Positions 49,082 through 56,864 of a stretch of 64,000 bases of DNA are shown here, one piece after another. Position 1 is the first letter of the stretch. Each line of letters starts with the position of its first letter. The stretch comes from Ketogulonicigenium robustum. Lineage in GTDB: Bacteria > Pseudomonadota > Alphaproteobacteria > Rhodobacterales > Rhodobacteraceae. The translations under genes were made by a program, and so were the position numbers. A model generated the notes under the pieces. It did no database searches and was not told where the DNA came from. It was given only the letters and a program-made list of their open reading frames with translations. The stretch covers positions 1,427,501-1,491,500 of the forward strand of contig NZ_CP019937.1 of NCBI RefSeq assembly GCF_002117445.1, given 5' to 3'.

Positions 49082-50014
49082 TTACCGTAGCGGCGCGGGC
49101 GCGCGCGCGGCTTCACCCGTTCGTAGGAGCGCGGCTGCAATACGGTTCAGTGGCAAAACTTCGGACACGCCGCCACGTTCCACTGCCATGCGCGGCATGC
49201 CCCAGACGACCGAACTGTCGCGATCCTGCGCGATGGTATGGCCCCCCGCGTCGTAGATGGCGCACATGCCGTTGGCACCATCGGCCCCCATGCCCGTCAG
49301 CAACGCAGCACGCACGTCAATCTCGGGTGCTAGTGCAGCGCCGTCGGAAAACAAGACGTCGACCGACGGGCTATGCCCCGCGACCGGCGGCCCCGCCAGC
49401 AGCCGTGATCGCAACACCCCTGCCCGCCGCGTGACGCCCAGATGACGGTCGGATCGTGCTGCAACGTGGATGGTTCCGGGTGTCAGAATCACGCCCTCGG
49501 CCGCGACGCGCACCTGCGGCGCCAGAATCTGATCCAAGCGGCGCACAAACCCTTCGGCAAAGCCATCGCGGATGTGTTGGACGAGAAGAACCGGCGGGCA
49601 GTCTGCGGGAAATGTCGTTAAAATTTTCTCGATTGCGGCAATGCCACCGGTGGACGCGCCGATCAGAATAAGCTGTGAAATCGCTGCGCCATACGTCACC
49701 ACCGAGGCGGGCGGATGCACGCGAATGCCACTGATGATCTGCTGCGCCATTTCCGAAAACGACCCGCCGCCCGCGGCAAAGATCAAGCAATCGACCCCCG
49801 TTATACGCGCCTTGGCGATAACACTCGCACGGTTTTCCACCCCATCTGCGACAGCAATTCGCTGGGGGCGGCGCGCATCCAGCAGCATTTCAGCCTCGCT
49901 CGCGTGGCCCGCACCGGCCACGCGCATCCCAGGCGCGGCCAGCAGGCAGGCACGGATCAAATGGTGTCGGCGTGTGCTGTCGGCATCGACGATCAGCAGC
50001 AGGGGTTCGGACAA
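49082..50014 (-). CDS. cheB: Chemotaxis methylesterase CheB with degenerate receiver domain
   Basis: Protein-glutamate methylesterase of 310 residues that resets receptor methylation. The C-terminal esterase domain is intact: Ser in IGASTGG near 120, His in LLVQHIRDGF near 147 and Asp in GMGADGANGM near 245. The N-terminal receiver is abnormal. After LLIVDADSTRR there is no LDxxMPxMDG phosphorylation motif and no conserved Lys-Pro near the end of the domain, and the domain is short (about 105 residues). Phospho-activation by CheA is therefore doubtful. It is divergent from the cheS-cheY-cheA operon. Confidence 0.88.
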   Translation of the reverse strand: MSEPLLLIVDADSTRRHHLIRACLLAAPGMRVAGAGHASEAEMLLDARRPQRIAVADGVENRASVIAKARITGVDCLIFAAGGGSFSEMAQQIISGIRVHPPASVVTYGAAISQLILIGASTGGIAAIEKILTTFPADCPPVLLVQHIRDGFAEGFVRRLDQILAPQVRVAAEGVILTPGTIHVAARSDRHLGVTRRAGVLRSRLLAGPPVAGHSPSVDVLFSDGAALAPEIDVRAALLTGMGADGANGMCAIYDAGGHTIAQDRDSSVVWGMPRMAVERGGVSEVLPLNRIAAALLRTGEAARAPAPLR

Positions 50015-50053
50015 CGGCAGGCTCCTTCATATCGTGGCTCTAGGGTGGCGCAG

Positions 50054-50073
50054 AAAAGTTAAGAAAAGTTCAG
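50054..50073. promoter_or_regulatory. Tandem direct repeat in the divergent che promoter region
   Basis: AAAAGTTAAG (50054-50063) and AAAAGTTCAG (50064-50073) are adjacent ten-base repeats differing at one position. They lie 40 bases upstream of the cheB start and 112 bases before the STAS gene, in a 170-base divergent gap, and are candidates for a transcription factor site. Confidence 0.35.
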
Positions 50074-50184
50074 CGGCGGCGCGAACGCATGGCAACAGAT
50101 TGTTAAGCGGCACCTGCTAGCGATTCGGAAACACTGCTCGCAGGGCCCGCCCCGCGCAGCGCCTGCCAGATCAAGGGGAATGCC

Positions 50185-50439
50185 GTGACCGCCCTCATCC
50201 TGCCCGTAATACTCGACCGAAAGGCAGCAACTGCCTTGGCCGCGCAGCTTCTGCCTCATCGCGGTACGGCGCTGCAGCTGGATGCGCAGCCTGTGCAGCG
50301 GATCGGTGGGCTGGGGGTGGAAGTCCTGCTGGTCGCACGCAAACAGTGGGAAAGCGATGGGGTGCCGTTCACGATAAGCGGCTGGACACTAGACGCAGCA
50401 GCCACACTGCAGGTGATGGGTGCCGAGGTGTTGCAATGA
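50185..50439 (+). CDS. STAS-domain protein, CheS-like
   Basis: Small protein of 84 residues with the STAS fold pattern of anti-sigma factor antagonists: beta strands ILPVILD, ALQLDAQ and PFTISG with a central helix. At the place where SpoIIAA-type proteins have the phosphorylated Ser (D-S-S-G-L-G), it reads R-I-G-G-L-G (residues 39-44), so phosphorylation is not expected. It is the first gene of the cheY-cheA-cheW-cheR operon, the position of CheS in Sinorhizobium meliloti, where CheS binds CheA and speeds loss of phosphate from CheY1. Its stop overlaps the cheY ATG. Confidence 0.75.
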   Translation: MTALILPVILDRKAATALAAQLLPHRGTALQLDAQPVQRIGGLGVEVLLVARKQWESDGVPFTISGWTLDAAATLQVMGAEVLQ

Positions 50440-50804
50440 GCGCCCGCATTCTTGCAATCGACGATTCCCCGACCATCCGCAGCTTGGTTGCGCGCGCGCT
50501 GCGCAACGCGGGTTTCGACGTGTTTCTGGCGGCTGATGGCGTGGAAGGCGTCGGCACATTGATGGACGCCGACCCTGCCCTGATCATCACCGACATCAAT
50601 ATGCCGCGCATGGACGGCTTTGGCGTGATCGAGGCCGTGCGCGCCAGCAAATCGCACGCCGACGTTCCCATTTTGGTACTGACCACCGAAAGCGGCGACG
50701 ACCTGAAGGCGCGTGCGCGGCAGGCCGGCGCGACTGGCTGGATTGTGAAACCGTTCGAAGACGACAAGCTGGTCGCCGTGATCGACCGCGTCTTGGGACG
50801 TTAA
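50436..50804 (+). CDS. cheY: Chemotaxis response regulator CheY (first copy)
   Basis: Single receiver domain of 122 residues with the full active site: Asp9/Asp10, phospho-acceptor Asp53 in TDINMPRMDG, Thr84 and Lys105 in VKPF. It is coupled to the STAS gene by an ATGA overlap and precedes cheA by 4 bases. By analogy with CheY1 of S. meliloti, it may be the phosphate sink and not the motor-binding CheY, but position is the only evidence for this. Confidence 0.93.
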   Translation: MSARILAIDDSPTIRSLVARALRNAGFDVFLAADGVEGVGTLMDADPALIITDINMPRMDGFGVIEAVRASKSHADVPILVLTTESGDDLKARARQAGATGWIVKPFEDDKLVAVIDRVLGR

Positions 50805-50808
50805 CGGC

Positions 50809-52830
50809 ATGGCTGAAATGGACGAGTTGCGTGATCTATTCTTTGTCGAGTGCGACGAGCTGCTGGACAGCTTGGCCGCAGGCTTGCGCCAGATGGAGAC
50901 ACCGTGCCACGACAAGGAAACGGTCCACGCTGTCTTTCGCGCCGTTCACTCGGTCAAAGGTGGCGCGGCGGCGTTTGGCCTCAGCGTGCTGGTGACTTTT
51001 GCACATCGGTTTGAAACCGTGCTCGACCTGATCCGCAGCGATCGTGCCGCCGCAGACCAGCAGGTGATGCCTGTGATGCATCGCTGCGCCGATTGCCTGG
51101 CCGACCTGATCGCCGCCGCGCGGCAGGATAGCCCTGCCGACCAGCCCCGTGTCGACGCGCTTTTGGCCGAGCTAGACCGGCTGATCGGCGGCGGCGGGAG
51201 TGACGATGCGGTAGCTTTCACCCCCATTTTGCTGGACTTCGCGATGCCCGAGGGGGACGAATCTGGCTTTACCATTCGTTTCACCCCGCATGCGGCGCTG
51301 TACCGCTCGGGCAACGACCCTCTTGCCCTGTTGGTCGCGTTGCAAAAATTGGGCGACATGACCGTCACCCTACAGCAAGACGCCCTTCCCTCGTTGGAGG
51401 ATTGGACCGCCGCTGAACCCGCGCTGCAATGGCACATCACGCTGCGAACGGCGGCCGACCTGTCAGAAGTGCGCGCTGTCTTTGAATTTGTCGTAGATTG
51501 TTGCGATCTGGAAATTGCACCGATCGTGCAGGATGACGACGCCTTCACCCCCATCGTGATCGATTTCGACGCGGTACCGGACCCTGTACCCAGCAACGCG
51601 CCCGCCGCCGCCCCATCGCCCACCGCCGAGGCGACCGCAAGCATCCGCGTCAACTTGGACCGTGTCGACAGGCTGATGAACATGATCGGTGAGTTGGTCA
51701 TTAAAGAGGCTATGCTTTCCCGCATTATTCAGACGGCAGGGCTGGCACAGGATCTGGATGTTACGGCAGGCCTTGATGCTATCCGGCAGCTAGCTGGTGA
51801 AATTCAGGAAAGCGTCATGGCGATCCGCGCGCAGCCGCTGAAGCTGGTGTTCCAGCGCATGCACCGCATCCTGCGCGAGGCAGCCGATGCCACGGGAAAA
51901 CCCGTGCAGTTGATCACCACGGGCGAGCAGACCGAAGTCGACAAAACCATGATCGAGCGGTTGATGGACCCGCTGACACATATGATCCGCAACTCGGTCG
52001 ACCACGGGCTGGAGGATGAAGTGACGCGTCAGCGCCGCGGAAAACCGTTGCAAGGCACAATCACATTGTCTGCGGCCCATAGGTCGGGGCGGGTGCAGAT
52101 CGAGGTCTCGGACGATGGCGGCGGCATCGATCGCCCGCGCGTGCGTCAGATCGCCGAAGACCGTGGCCTGATCCTGCCCGGTACCCAGCTGACACCGTCG
52201 GAAATCGACCAACTGCTGTTCCTTCCAGGGTTTTCGTCCAAGGCCGAAGTTTCGGCCATTTCGGGACGCGGCGTCGGGCTGGATGTCGTCCGGCGCGAAA
52301 TCATGGCCCTTGGCGGGCGCGTCATGATCACCTCGGTCGAGGGGAAAGGCACAACCTTTGCCATTACCCTTCCCCTTACCCTTGCGGTGTTGGAGGGGAT
52401 GCTGGTTCAGTTGGGCGACCAAACCATGGTGCTGCCCATAACCTCGGTGCAGGAGACCCTGCGTCCCGCCGTATCGGAACTGCACCGGCTAGGCGACAGC
52501 GGGCGCATGATCAGCAATCGTGGCGACATGATCCCGATTATCGATCTGGGGCGCGCTTTTGCAATGCGTGACACCCCCACGCCCTTGGAAGATGGCGTCC
52601 TGATCGTGGTGGAGACCGACAGCCAAAAACGCGCGGCCCTGCACGTCGACGGCATCGTCGACCAGCGGCAGGTGGTGATCAAAAGTATCGAGGAAAACTA
52701 CGGTCGCGTCGCCGGCGTCTCGGCGGCGACTATTCTGGGCGACGGTCAGATTGCCCTTATCATCGACCCCGAGGAAATCGTTCTTGCCTCGGGCAGCGAC
52801 CGAACCCGTTCCCTAGCAGCGAGCGCCTGA
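50809..52830 (+). CDS. cheA: Chemotaxis histidine kinase CheA
   Basis: Core kinase of 673 residues. P1 (HPt) has the phospho-accepting His47 in FRAVHSVKGGAAAFG. A P2-like CheY-binding region follows at about 140-260 (GFTIRFTPHAALYRSGNDPL). P3 begins NLDRVDRLMNMIGELVIKE. The P4 ATPase domain has MIRNSVDHGLE, DDGGGID and GFSSKAE...GRGVGLDVV. P5 is a CheW-like C-terminal domain. It is the third gene of the operon and receives receptor signals through CheW, passing phosphate to the two CheY proteins. No flagellar motor genes are present nearby. Confidence 0.97.
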   Translation: MAEMDELRDLFFVECDELLDSLAAGLRQMETPCHDKETVHAVFRAVHSVKGGAAAFGLSVLVTFAHRFETVLDLIRSDRAAADQQVMPVMHRCADCLADLIAAARQDSPADQPRVDALLAELDRLIGGGGSDDAVAFTPILLDFAMPEGDESGFTIRFTPHAALYRSGNDPLALLVALQKLGDMTVTLQQDALPSLEDWTAAEPALQWHITLRTAADLSEVRAVFEFVVDCCDLEIAPIVQDDDAFTPIVIDFDAVPDPVPSNAPAAAPSPTAEATASIRVNLDRVDRLMNMIGELVIKEAMLSRIIQTAGLAQDLDVTAGLDAIRQLAGEIQESVMAIRAQPLKLVFQRMHRILREAADATGKPVQLITTGEQTEVDKTMIERLMDPLTHMIRNSVDHGLEDEVTRQRRGKPLQGTITLSAAHRSGRVQIEVSDDGGGIDRPRVRQIAEDRGLILPGTQLTPSEIDQLLFLPGFSSKAEVSAISGRGVGLDVVRREIMALGGRVMITSVEGKGTTFAITLPLTLAVLEGMLVQLGDQTMVLPITSVQETLRPAVSELHRLGDSGRMISNRGDMIPIIDLGRAFAMRDTPTPLEDGVLIVVETDSQKRAALHVDGIVDQRQVVIKSIEENYGRVAGVSAATILGDGQIALIIDPEEIVLASGSDRTRSLAASA

Positions 52831-52832
52831 GC

Positions 52833-53306
52833 ATGCTTCAGTCCATCACGCATAATTCCATTGGTAAAAACGACGTGGTCGCCTTTAAACTGGCGGGGCA
52901 GGACTTCTGCATCGACATCGGCCTCGTGCGGGAAATTCGCGGTTGGGCGCCCGCGACCGTGCTGCCGCACGCGCCGCCCTACATCAAAGGCGTCATCAAC
53001 CTGCGCGGCGCGGTGGTGGCGGTGGTCGATCTCGCGGCTCGGTTGGGCTTTGCACCGACAGAACCCTCGCCCCGCCACGTAATCATCATCGTTCTGTATG
53101 ACGGCAAGGTTGTGGGCCTGCTGGCGGAGCTGGTCTCGGACATCGTCACGATCGATGACGCGCAGATTCGGGCGGTGCCCGACATCGCCTCCGACCCCTC
53201 GCGCGAGTTTATCTCGGGCATGGCCACGTTCGACGACGGCCGCATTTTGCGCAAAATCGACCTAGCCCAATTACTACCGGGCACCGAGGGCTTCTCCTCA
53301 TGCTGA
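52833..53306 (+). CDS. cheW: Chemotaxis coupling protein CheW
   Basis: Scaffold of 157 residues that links receptors to CheA. The SH3-like CheW fold is recognised by FKLAGQDFCIDIGLVREI, YIKGVINLRGAVVAVVDL and KVVGLLAELVSDIVTI. It starts two bases after the cheA stop. Its own stop overlaps the cheR ATG by 7 bases, so translation is coupled throughout this operon. Confidence 0.95.
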   Translation: MLQSITHNSIGKNDVVAFKLAGQDFCIDIGLVREIRGWAPATVLPHAPPYIKGVINLRGAVVAVVDLAARLGFAPTEPSPRHVIIIVLYDGKVVGLLAELVSDIVTIDDAQIRAVPDIASDPSREFISGMATFDDGRILRKIDLAQLLPGTEGFSSC

Positions 53307-54154
53307 CAGCGCAAGACACCGCACCCGCGATGACGGCGGCCCAATTCGGCAAGCTGTCGCAGATCGTCCACAGCGACACCGGCATAGTGCTGAGCGAGGC
53401 AAAACGCGGCCTGCTGGTCGCGCGCCTCTCCAAACGCCTGCGCGCGCTGAATATGGCCGACTTCGGGGCTTACTGCACGCTGCTGGACAGCGACCGCGGC
53501 AAAGAGGAAAGACGCCACCTCCTCTCGGCGATCACCACCAACGTGACAGCCTTTTTCCGCGAGGGGCACCATTTCGATGCGCTTGCGCGCGATGTGCTAC
53601 CCCAACTGATAGCGCGGGCGAAGGCGGGCGGGCGTGTGCGGCTGTGGTCTGCGGCGTGCTCCTCGGGCGAGGAGGCCTATTCGATGGCGATGACCGTGCT
53701 GGATGCCTTTCCCGATGCGGCGCAGCACGATGTTCTGATACTGGCGACCGACATCGACCCCGAGGTTGTCGCTCGCGCCGAATCCGGCGTCTATCCCACC
53801 GACACCATTGCGGCGATCGGCGGGCAGCGCCTTCGCAAGTATTTCGACCAGCAGGGCGACAGTTTTACGGCCAAGCCGGCCCTGAAGGCCATCATGCGGT
53901 TTGGCGAGTTGAACCTGCACCAGCCTTGGCCGTTCAGCGGCACGTTCGACGTCATTTTTTGCCGCAATGTGGTGATCTATTTTGACACAGATATGCGCCG
54001 CAGCCTGTGGCAACGCTTCGCTACTGTGCTGTCGAGCGACGGCGCGCTGTTTATCGGCCATTCCGAACGTGTCGACGGCCCTGCGGCACAACAGTTCCGC
54101 ATCACCGGCGCCACTCAATATCAGCTGGTCACCCCCACCAGCCCTTCGCATTAA
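53300..54154 (+). CDS. cheR: Chemoreceptor methyltransferase CheR
   Basis: S-adenosylmethionine-dependent glutamate methyltransferase of 284 residues. The N-terminal helical domain (about 1-85) contains SKRLRALN and the helix before ITTNVTAFFREGHHF. The SAM-binding Rossmann region has LWSAACSSGEEAYSMAM and ATDIDPEVVA. A beta subdomain follows, and the C-terminus includes FDVIFCRNVVIYFD. If the receptor's KFIEF tail is used, its binding site would be the beta subdomain. Start ATG 53300 overlaps cheW. Confidence 0.95.
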   Translation: MLTAQDTAPAMTAAQFGKLSQIVHSDTGIVLSEAKRGLLVARLSKRLRALNMADFGAYCTLLDSDRGKEERRHLLSAITTNVTAFFREGHHFDALARDVLPQLIARAKAGGRVRLWSAACSSGEEAYSMAMTVLDAFPDAAQHDVLILATDIDPEVVARAESGVYPTDTIAAIGGQRLRKYFDQQGDSFTAKPALKAIMRFGELNLHQPWPFSGTFDVIFCRNVVIYFDTDMRRSLWQRFATVLSSDGALFIGHSERVDGPAAQQFRITGATQYQLVTPTSPSH

Positions 54155-54172
54155 GACCCCGAGGAGACCGCG

Positions 54173-54562
54173 ATGCCATTGAAGGCAAACCTGCAGGTGA
54201 TGGTTGTCGACGACATGACCGTCAGCCGCGCCCTGATTGAACAAGCGCTGGATTGGGCGGGCATAACCAAAGTCCAGTACGAAGCGAACGGCGAAAAGGC
54301 CCTGAACCGCCTCGTGGCCTCGCCAGTGCATTTGGTGATTTCGGACTACAACATGCCCGGCATGGACGGGCTGGAATTGCTAGAGGCGCTGCGAGCGAAC
54401 CGATCAACCCAGCGGATTGGTTTTATCCTGATCACCGGCACCGCCAGCAAGGAACTGATCGAACGTGGCCGCAAGGCCGGCATGAACAACTTCATCGCAA
54501 AGCCCTTCACCAAAGAAGCGCTGCTGCACTGTATCGAAGCCGTCACAGGAAAACTGCAATGA
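54173..54562 (+). CDS. cheY: Chemotaxis response regulator CheY (second copy)
   Basis: Receiver of 129 residues with Asp13/Asp14, phospho-acceptor Asp58 in SDYNMPGMDG, Thr88 in ILITGT and Lys110 in AKPF. It differs clearly from the first copy, so it is a paralogue and not a recent duplication. In rhizobial clusters, the CheY after cheR (CheY2) is the motor-binding one. Its stop overlaps the start of the following small gene (ATGA). Confidence 0.93.
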   Translation: MPLKANLQVMVVDDMTVSRALIEQALDWAGITKVQYEANGEKALNRLVASPVHLVISDYNMPGMDGLELLEALRANRSTQRIGFILITGTASKELIERGRKAGMNNFIAKPFTKEALLHCIEAVTGKLQ

Positions 54563-54918
54563 GCGCCATGCGAAAAATCAATACCCGTGAAGACCTGTCC
54601 ACCGTGCTGCGCCGCACCGCGGTTGAAGCCGAAGGCCTGGCGATCAGCCTCGGCACATTGGACGCCGAGCTGGGCGTGATGCTCAGCCGTTTGGGGCCGG
54701 ACAGCACCGGCAACCTGCATATGGCCGACGGCGTGCGACAGGCGGCAGCGGGACTGGCCCTGTTTTTACGCGGAATCGCAGCCACCATCGGGCCGGACGG
54801 GCGCTGCGATGCTATCGGCGCAGCGCAACAGTTGGGCCTGCGCGCACAGGCCGCGCGACTGGGTGGCACCACGATTGCCACCCCAGTTTCGGGCTTGCAG
54901 GACCTGTGGCTGGACTAG
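54559..54918 (+). CDS. Small helical protein, possible CheT/CheZ-like phosphatase
   Basis: Uncharacterised protein of 119 residues, predicted mostly alpha-helical, with no similarity to a named family that I can see. It is the last gene of the che operon and is translationally coupled to the second cheY. A predicted helix carries Asp57-x-x-x-Gln61 (HMADGVRQAAAG), the DxxxQ arrangement used by CheZ and by CheT of S. meliloti to dephosphorylate CheY. CheT has about the same length (123 residues) and also ends its che operon. The role is inferred from position, size and this one motif. It is convergent with glmS, six bases apart. Confidence 0.6.
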   Translation: MSAMRKINTREDLSTVLRRTAVEAEGLAISLGTLDAELGVMLSRLGPDSTGNLHMADGVRQAAAGLALFLRGIAATIGPDGRCDAIGAAQQLGLRAQAARLGGTTIATPVSGLQDLWLD

Positions 54919-54924
54919 GCCGCG

Positions 54925-56736
54925 CTATTCAACCGTGACTGACTTGGCAAGGTTGCGCGGTTGGTCGACATCCGTGCCCTTGGCCACCGCTGTGTAATAG
55001 GCTAGGAACTGGGCAGGCACCGCATACAAGATCGGCGCCCAAACTGCATCGACGCTGGGCATGGTGATAGTCGCCCACACACCTTCGCCCGCTTCGGCTA
55101 TCCCGTGCGCGTCACTGACTAGCAGTACCTTACCGTGGCGTGCCATGACCTCTTGCATGTTCGATACGGTTTTGTCGAACAGACCATCGGGCGGCGCGAA
55201 TACAATCACAGGCACGTCGGCATCAATCAGCGCGATGGGGCCGTGCTTCAGCTCACCTGATGCATAAGCTTCAGCATGAATATAGCTGATTTCTTTTAAC
55301 TTTAACGCGCCCTCCAGTGCCAGAGGGAACATCGGCCCGCGCCCCAGAAACAAGATGTCGCGTGCTTGCGCCAACTGTTGGGCCACCGCAGGATAGGCGT
55401 TTGCGCCATCAATCGCCACGTTCATTAGCCCCGCGACTGACCGCAAGCCCTGCACGTGCGCCGCAATTTGGGCATCATCTATCGTGCCGCGGGCCTTTGC
55501 CGCTTGTAGCGCCATCAGCGCCAAAACGGTCAATTGGCACGTGAAGGCTTTGGTCGATGCGACACCGATTTCCACCCCCGCCCAGATCGGCAAAACGCAA
55601 TCAGCCTCGCGCGCGATGGATGATGTGGGAACGTTCACCACCGCAACAACCTGCGCCACCTGCCCCCGCACATGGCGCAGCGCGGCCAGAGTGTCAGCCG
55701 TCTCGCCCGATTGGCTGACAAAAACGGCCATGCTGCGCGGCGACAGGACGGGGTCGCGGTAGCGGAACTCGGAAGCGACGTCGATTTCAGCTGGGATGCG
55801 CGCGATCTGCTCGAACCAGTATTTGGCGACATGGCAAGCATAGCTGGCTGTGCCGCAGGCCACCAACACCACGCGATCCACACCAGTAAAATCAACCGGC
55901 AGCGCGGGCATTCCACCTTCGTCGATATAGGCAGCCAAAGCGTTCGCGACGACGGTCGGCTGCTCGGCGATTTCCTTGGCCATGAAGTGGCGGTAACCTG
56001 CCTTATCGACCCGCGCCTGATCAACCGCGATGCGCTGCAACGGGCGGGTGACCGGCGCACCCTGCGCGTCAAAAACCTGCGCACCGGCGCGGGTAATGAC
56101 CGCCCAGTCGCCCTCATCCAGATAGGTCAAGCGGTCGGTCAGCGGTGCCAGCGCGATGGCGTCCGACCCCACGAACATCTCGCCCGTGCCATGGCCAATC
56201 ACCAGCGGGCTGCCGCGGCGGGCACAGATCATCAGGTCGTCGTACCCCTCGAACAGCATGCACAGGGCAAAGGCCCCCTCTAGCTGCGGCAGAACCGCGG
56301 CCACCGCCGCAGCGGGGCTTGCGCCGCCCTGCAACGCGCGGCCAATCAGCAGCGCGACGATTTCCGTGTCAGTCTGCGAGGTCGGCAACACGCCCTCATC
56401 CGCCAGCGCCGCGCCCAGCGCGCGGTAGTTTTCGATGATCCCGTTATGGACAACCGCGACGCCATGGCCCGTGTGCGGATGGGCGTTTACCTCGGTCGCC
56501 GCACCGTGGGTGGCCCAGCGGGTGTGCCCGATGCCTGCGCGCCCGGCCAACGGGGCATGTACCAGATGGTCGGACAGGTTCACCAGCTTGCCCACCGCGC
56601 GCCGCCGCCCTATCGCGCCATTGTTGACAGTGGCGATCCCTGCGGAATCGTAACCACGATATTCCAGCCGCTTCAGCGCCTCGACCAACAGGGGCGCAGC
56701 CTCGTGCTGCCCCAAAACGCCTACAATCCCGCACAT
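54925..56736 (-). CDS. glmS: Glutamine--fructose-6-phosphate aminotransferase GlmS
   Basis: First enzyme of UDP-GlcNAc synthesis, 603 residues, making glucosamine 6-phosphate from fructose 6-phosphate and glutamine. The N-terminal glutaminase domain uses Cys2 (after Met removal, MCGIVGVLG). Two SIS isomerase domains follow, with SQSGETADT and the C-terminal LAKSVTVE. ATG 56736 is fixed by Cys2; the frame is open to 57054 but those codons are spurious. No glmS ribozyme is expected in this group, and none is seen upstream. glmU is not adjacent. Confidence 0.97.
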   Translation of the reverse strand: MCGIVGVLGQHEAAPLLVEALKRLEYRGYDSAGIATVNNGAIGRRRAVGKLVNLSDHLVHAPLAGRAGIGHTRWATHGAATEVNAHPHTGHGVAVVHNGIIENYRALGAALADEGVLPTSQTDTEIVALLIGRALQGGASPAAAVAAVLPQLEGAFALCMLFEGYDDLMICARRGSPLVIGHGTGEMFVGSDAIALAPLTDRLTYLDEGDWAVITRAGAQVFDAQGAPVTRPLQRIAVDQARVDKAGYRHFMAKEIAEQPTVVANALAAYIDEGGMPALPVDFTGVDRVVLVACGTASYACHVAKYWFEQIARIPAEIDVASEFRYRDPVLSPRSMAVFVSQSGETADTLAALRHVRGQVAQVVAVVNVPTSSIAREADCVLPIWAGVEIGVASTKAFTCQLTVLALMALQAAKARGTIDDAQIAAHVQGLRSVAGLMNVAIDGANAYPAVAQQLAQARDILFLGRGPMFPLALEGALKLKEISYIHAEAYASGELKHGPIALIDADVPVIVFAPPDGLFDKTVSNMQEVMARHGKVLLVSDAHGIAEAGEGVWATITMPSVDAVWAPILYAVPAQFLAYYTAVAKGTDVDQPRNLAKSVTVE

Positions 56737-56777
56737 CGCTGCCTCCGGTTTCTTTTGGGGTTTAGTAGACGTGCAGC

Positions 56778-56826
56778 GGGGGTGCGCCAAGGGCAGGCTT
56801 GACTTCGCAAGCCCGAACGCGCCCCC
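56778..56826. repeat. Two-tier stem-loop between glmS and pepT
   Basis: Outer arms GGGGGTGCG (56778-56786) and CGCGCCCCC (56818-56826) pair with one G-U on the plus strand. An inner hairpin GGCTTG/CAAGCC (56796-56801 and 56808-56813) encloses ACTTCG. It lies in the 128-base divergent gap and would fold better in the pepT leader. Confidence 0.4.
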
Positions 56827-56864
56827 TAACCGGCAACGAGTCGCCCAAATTGAAAGGATTCCGT

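Noticed and set aside
49082-50014. Frameshift as explanation for the odd CheB receiver
   Set aside because: The other two frames in 49700-50014 do not show the missing LDxxMPxMDG motif, and the frame is continuous into an intact esterase domain.
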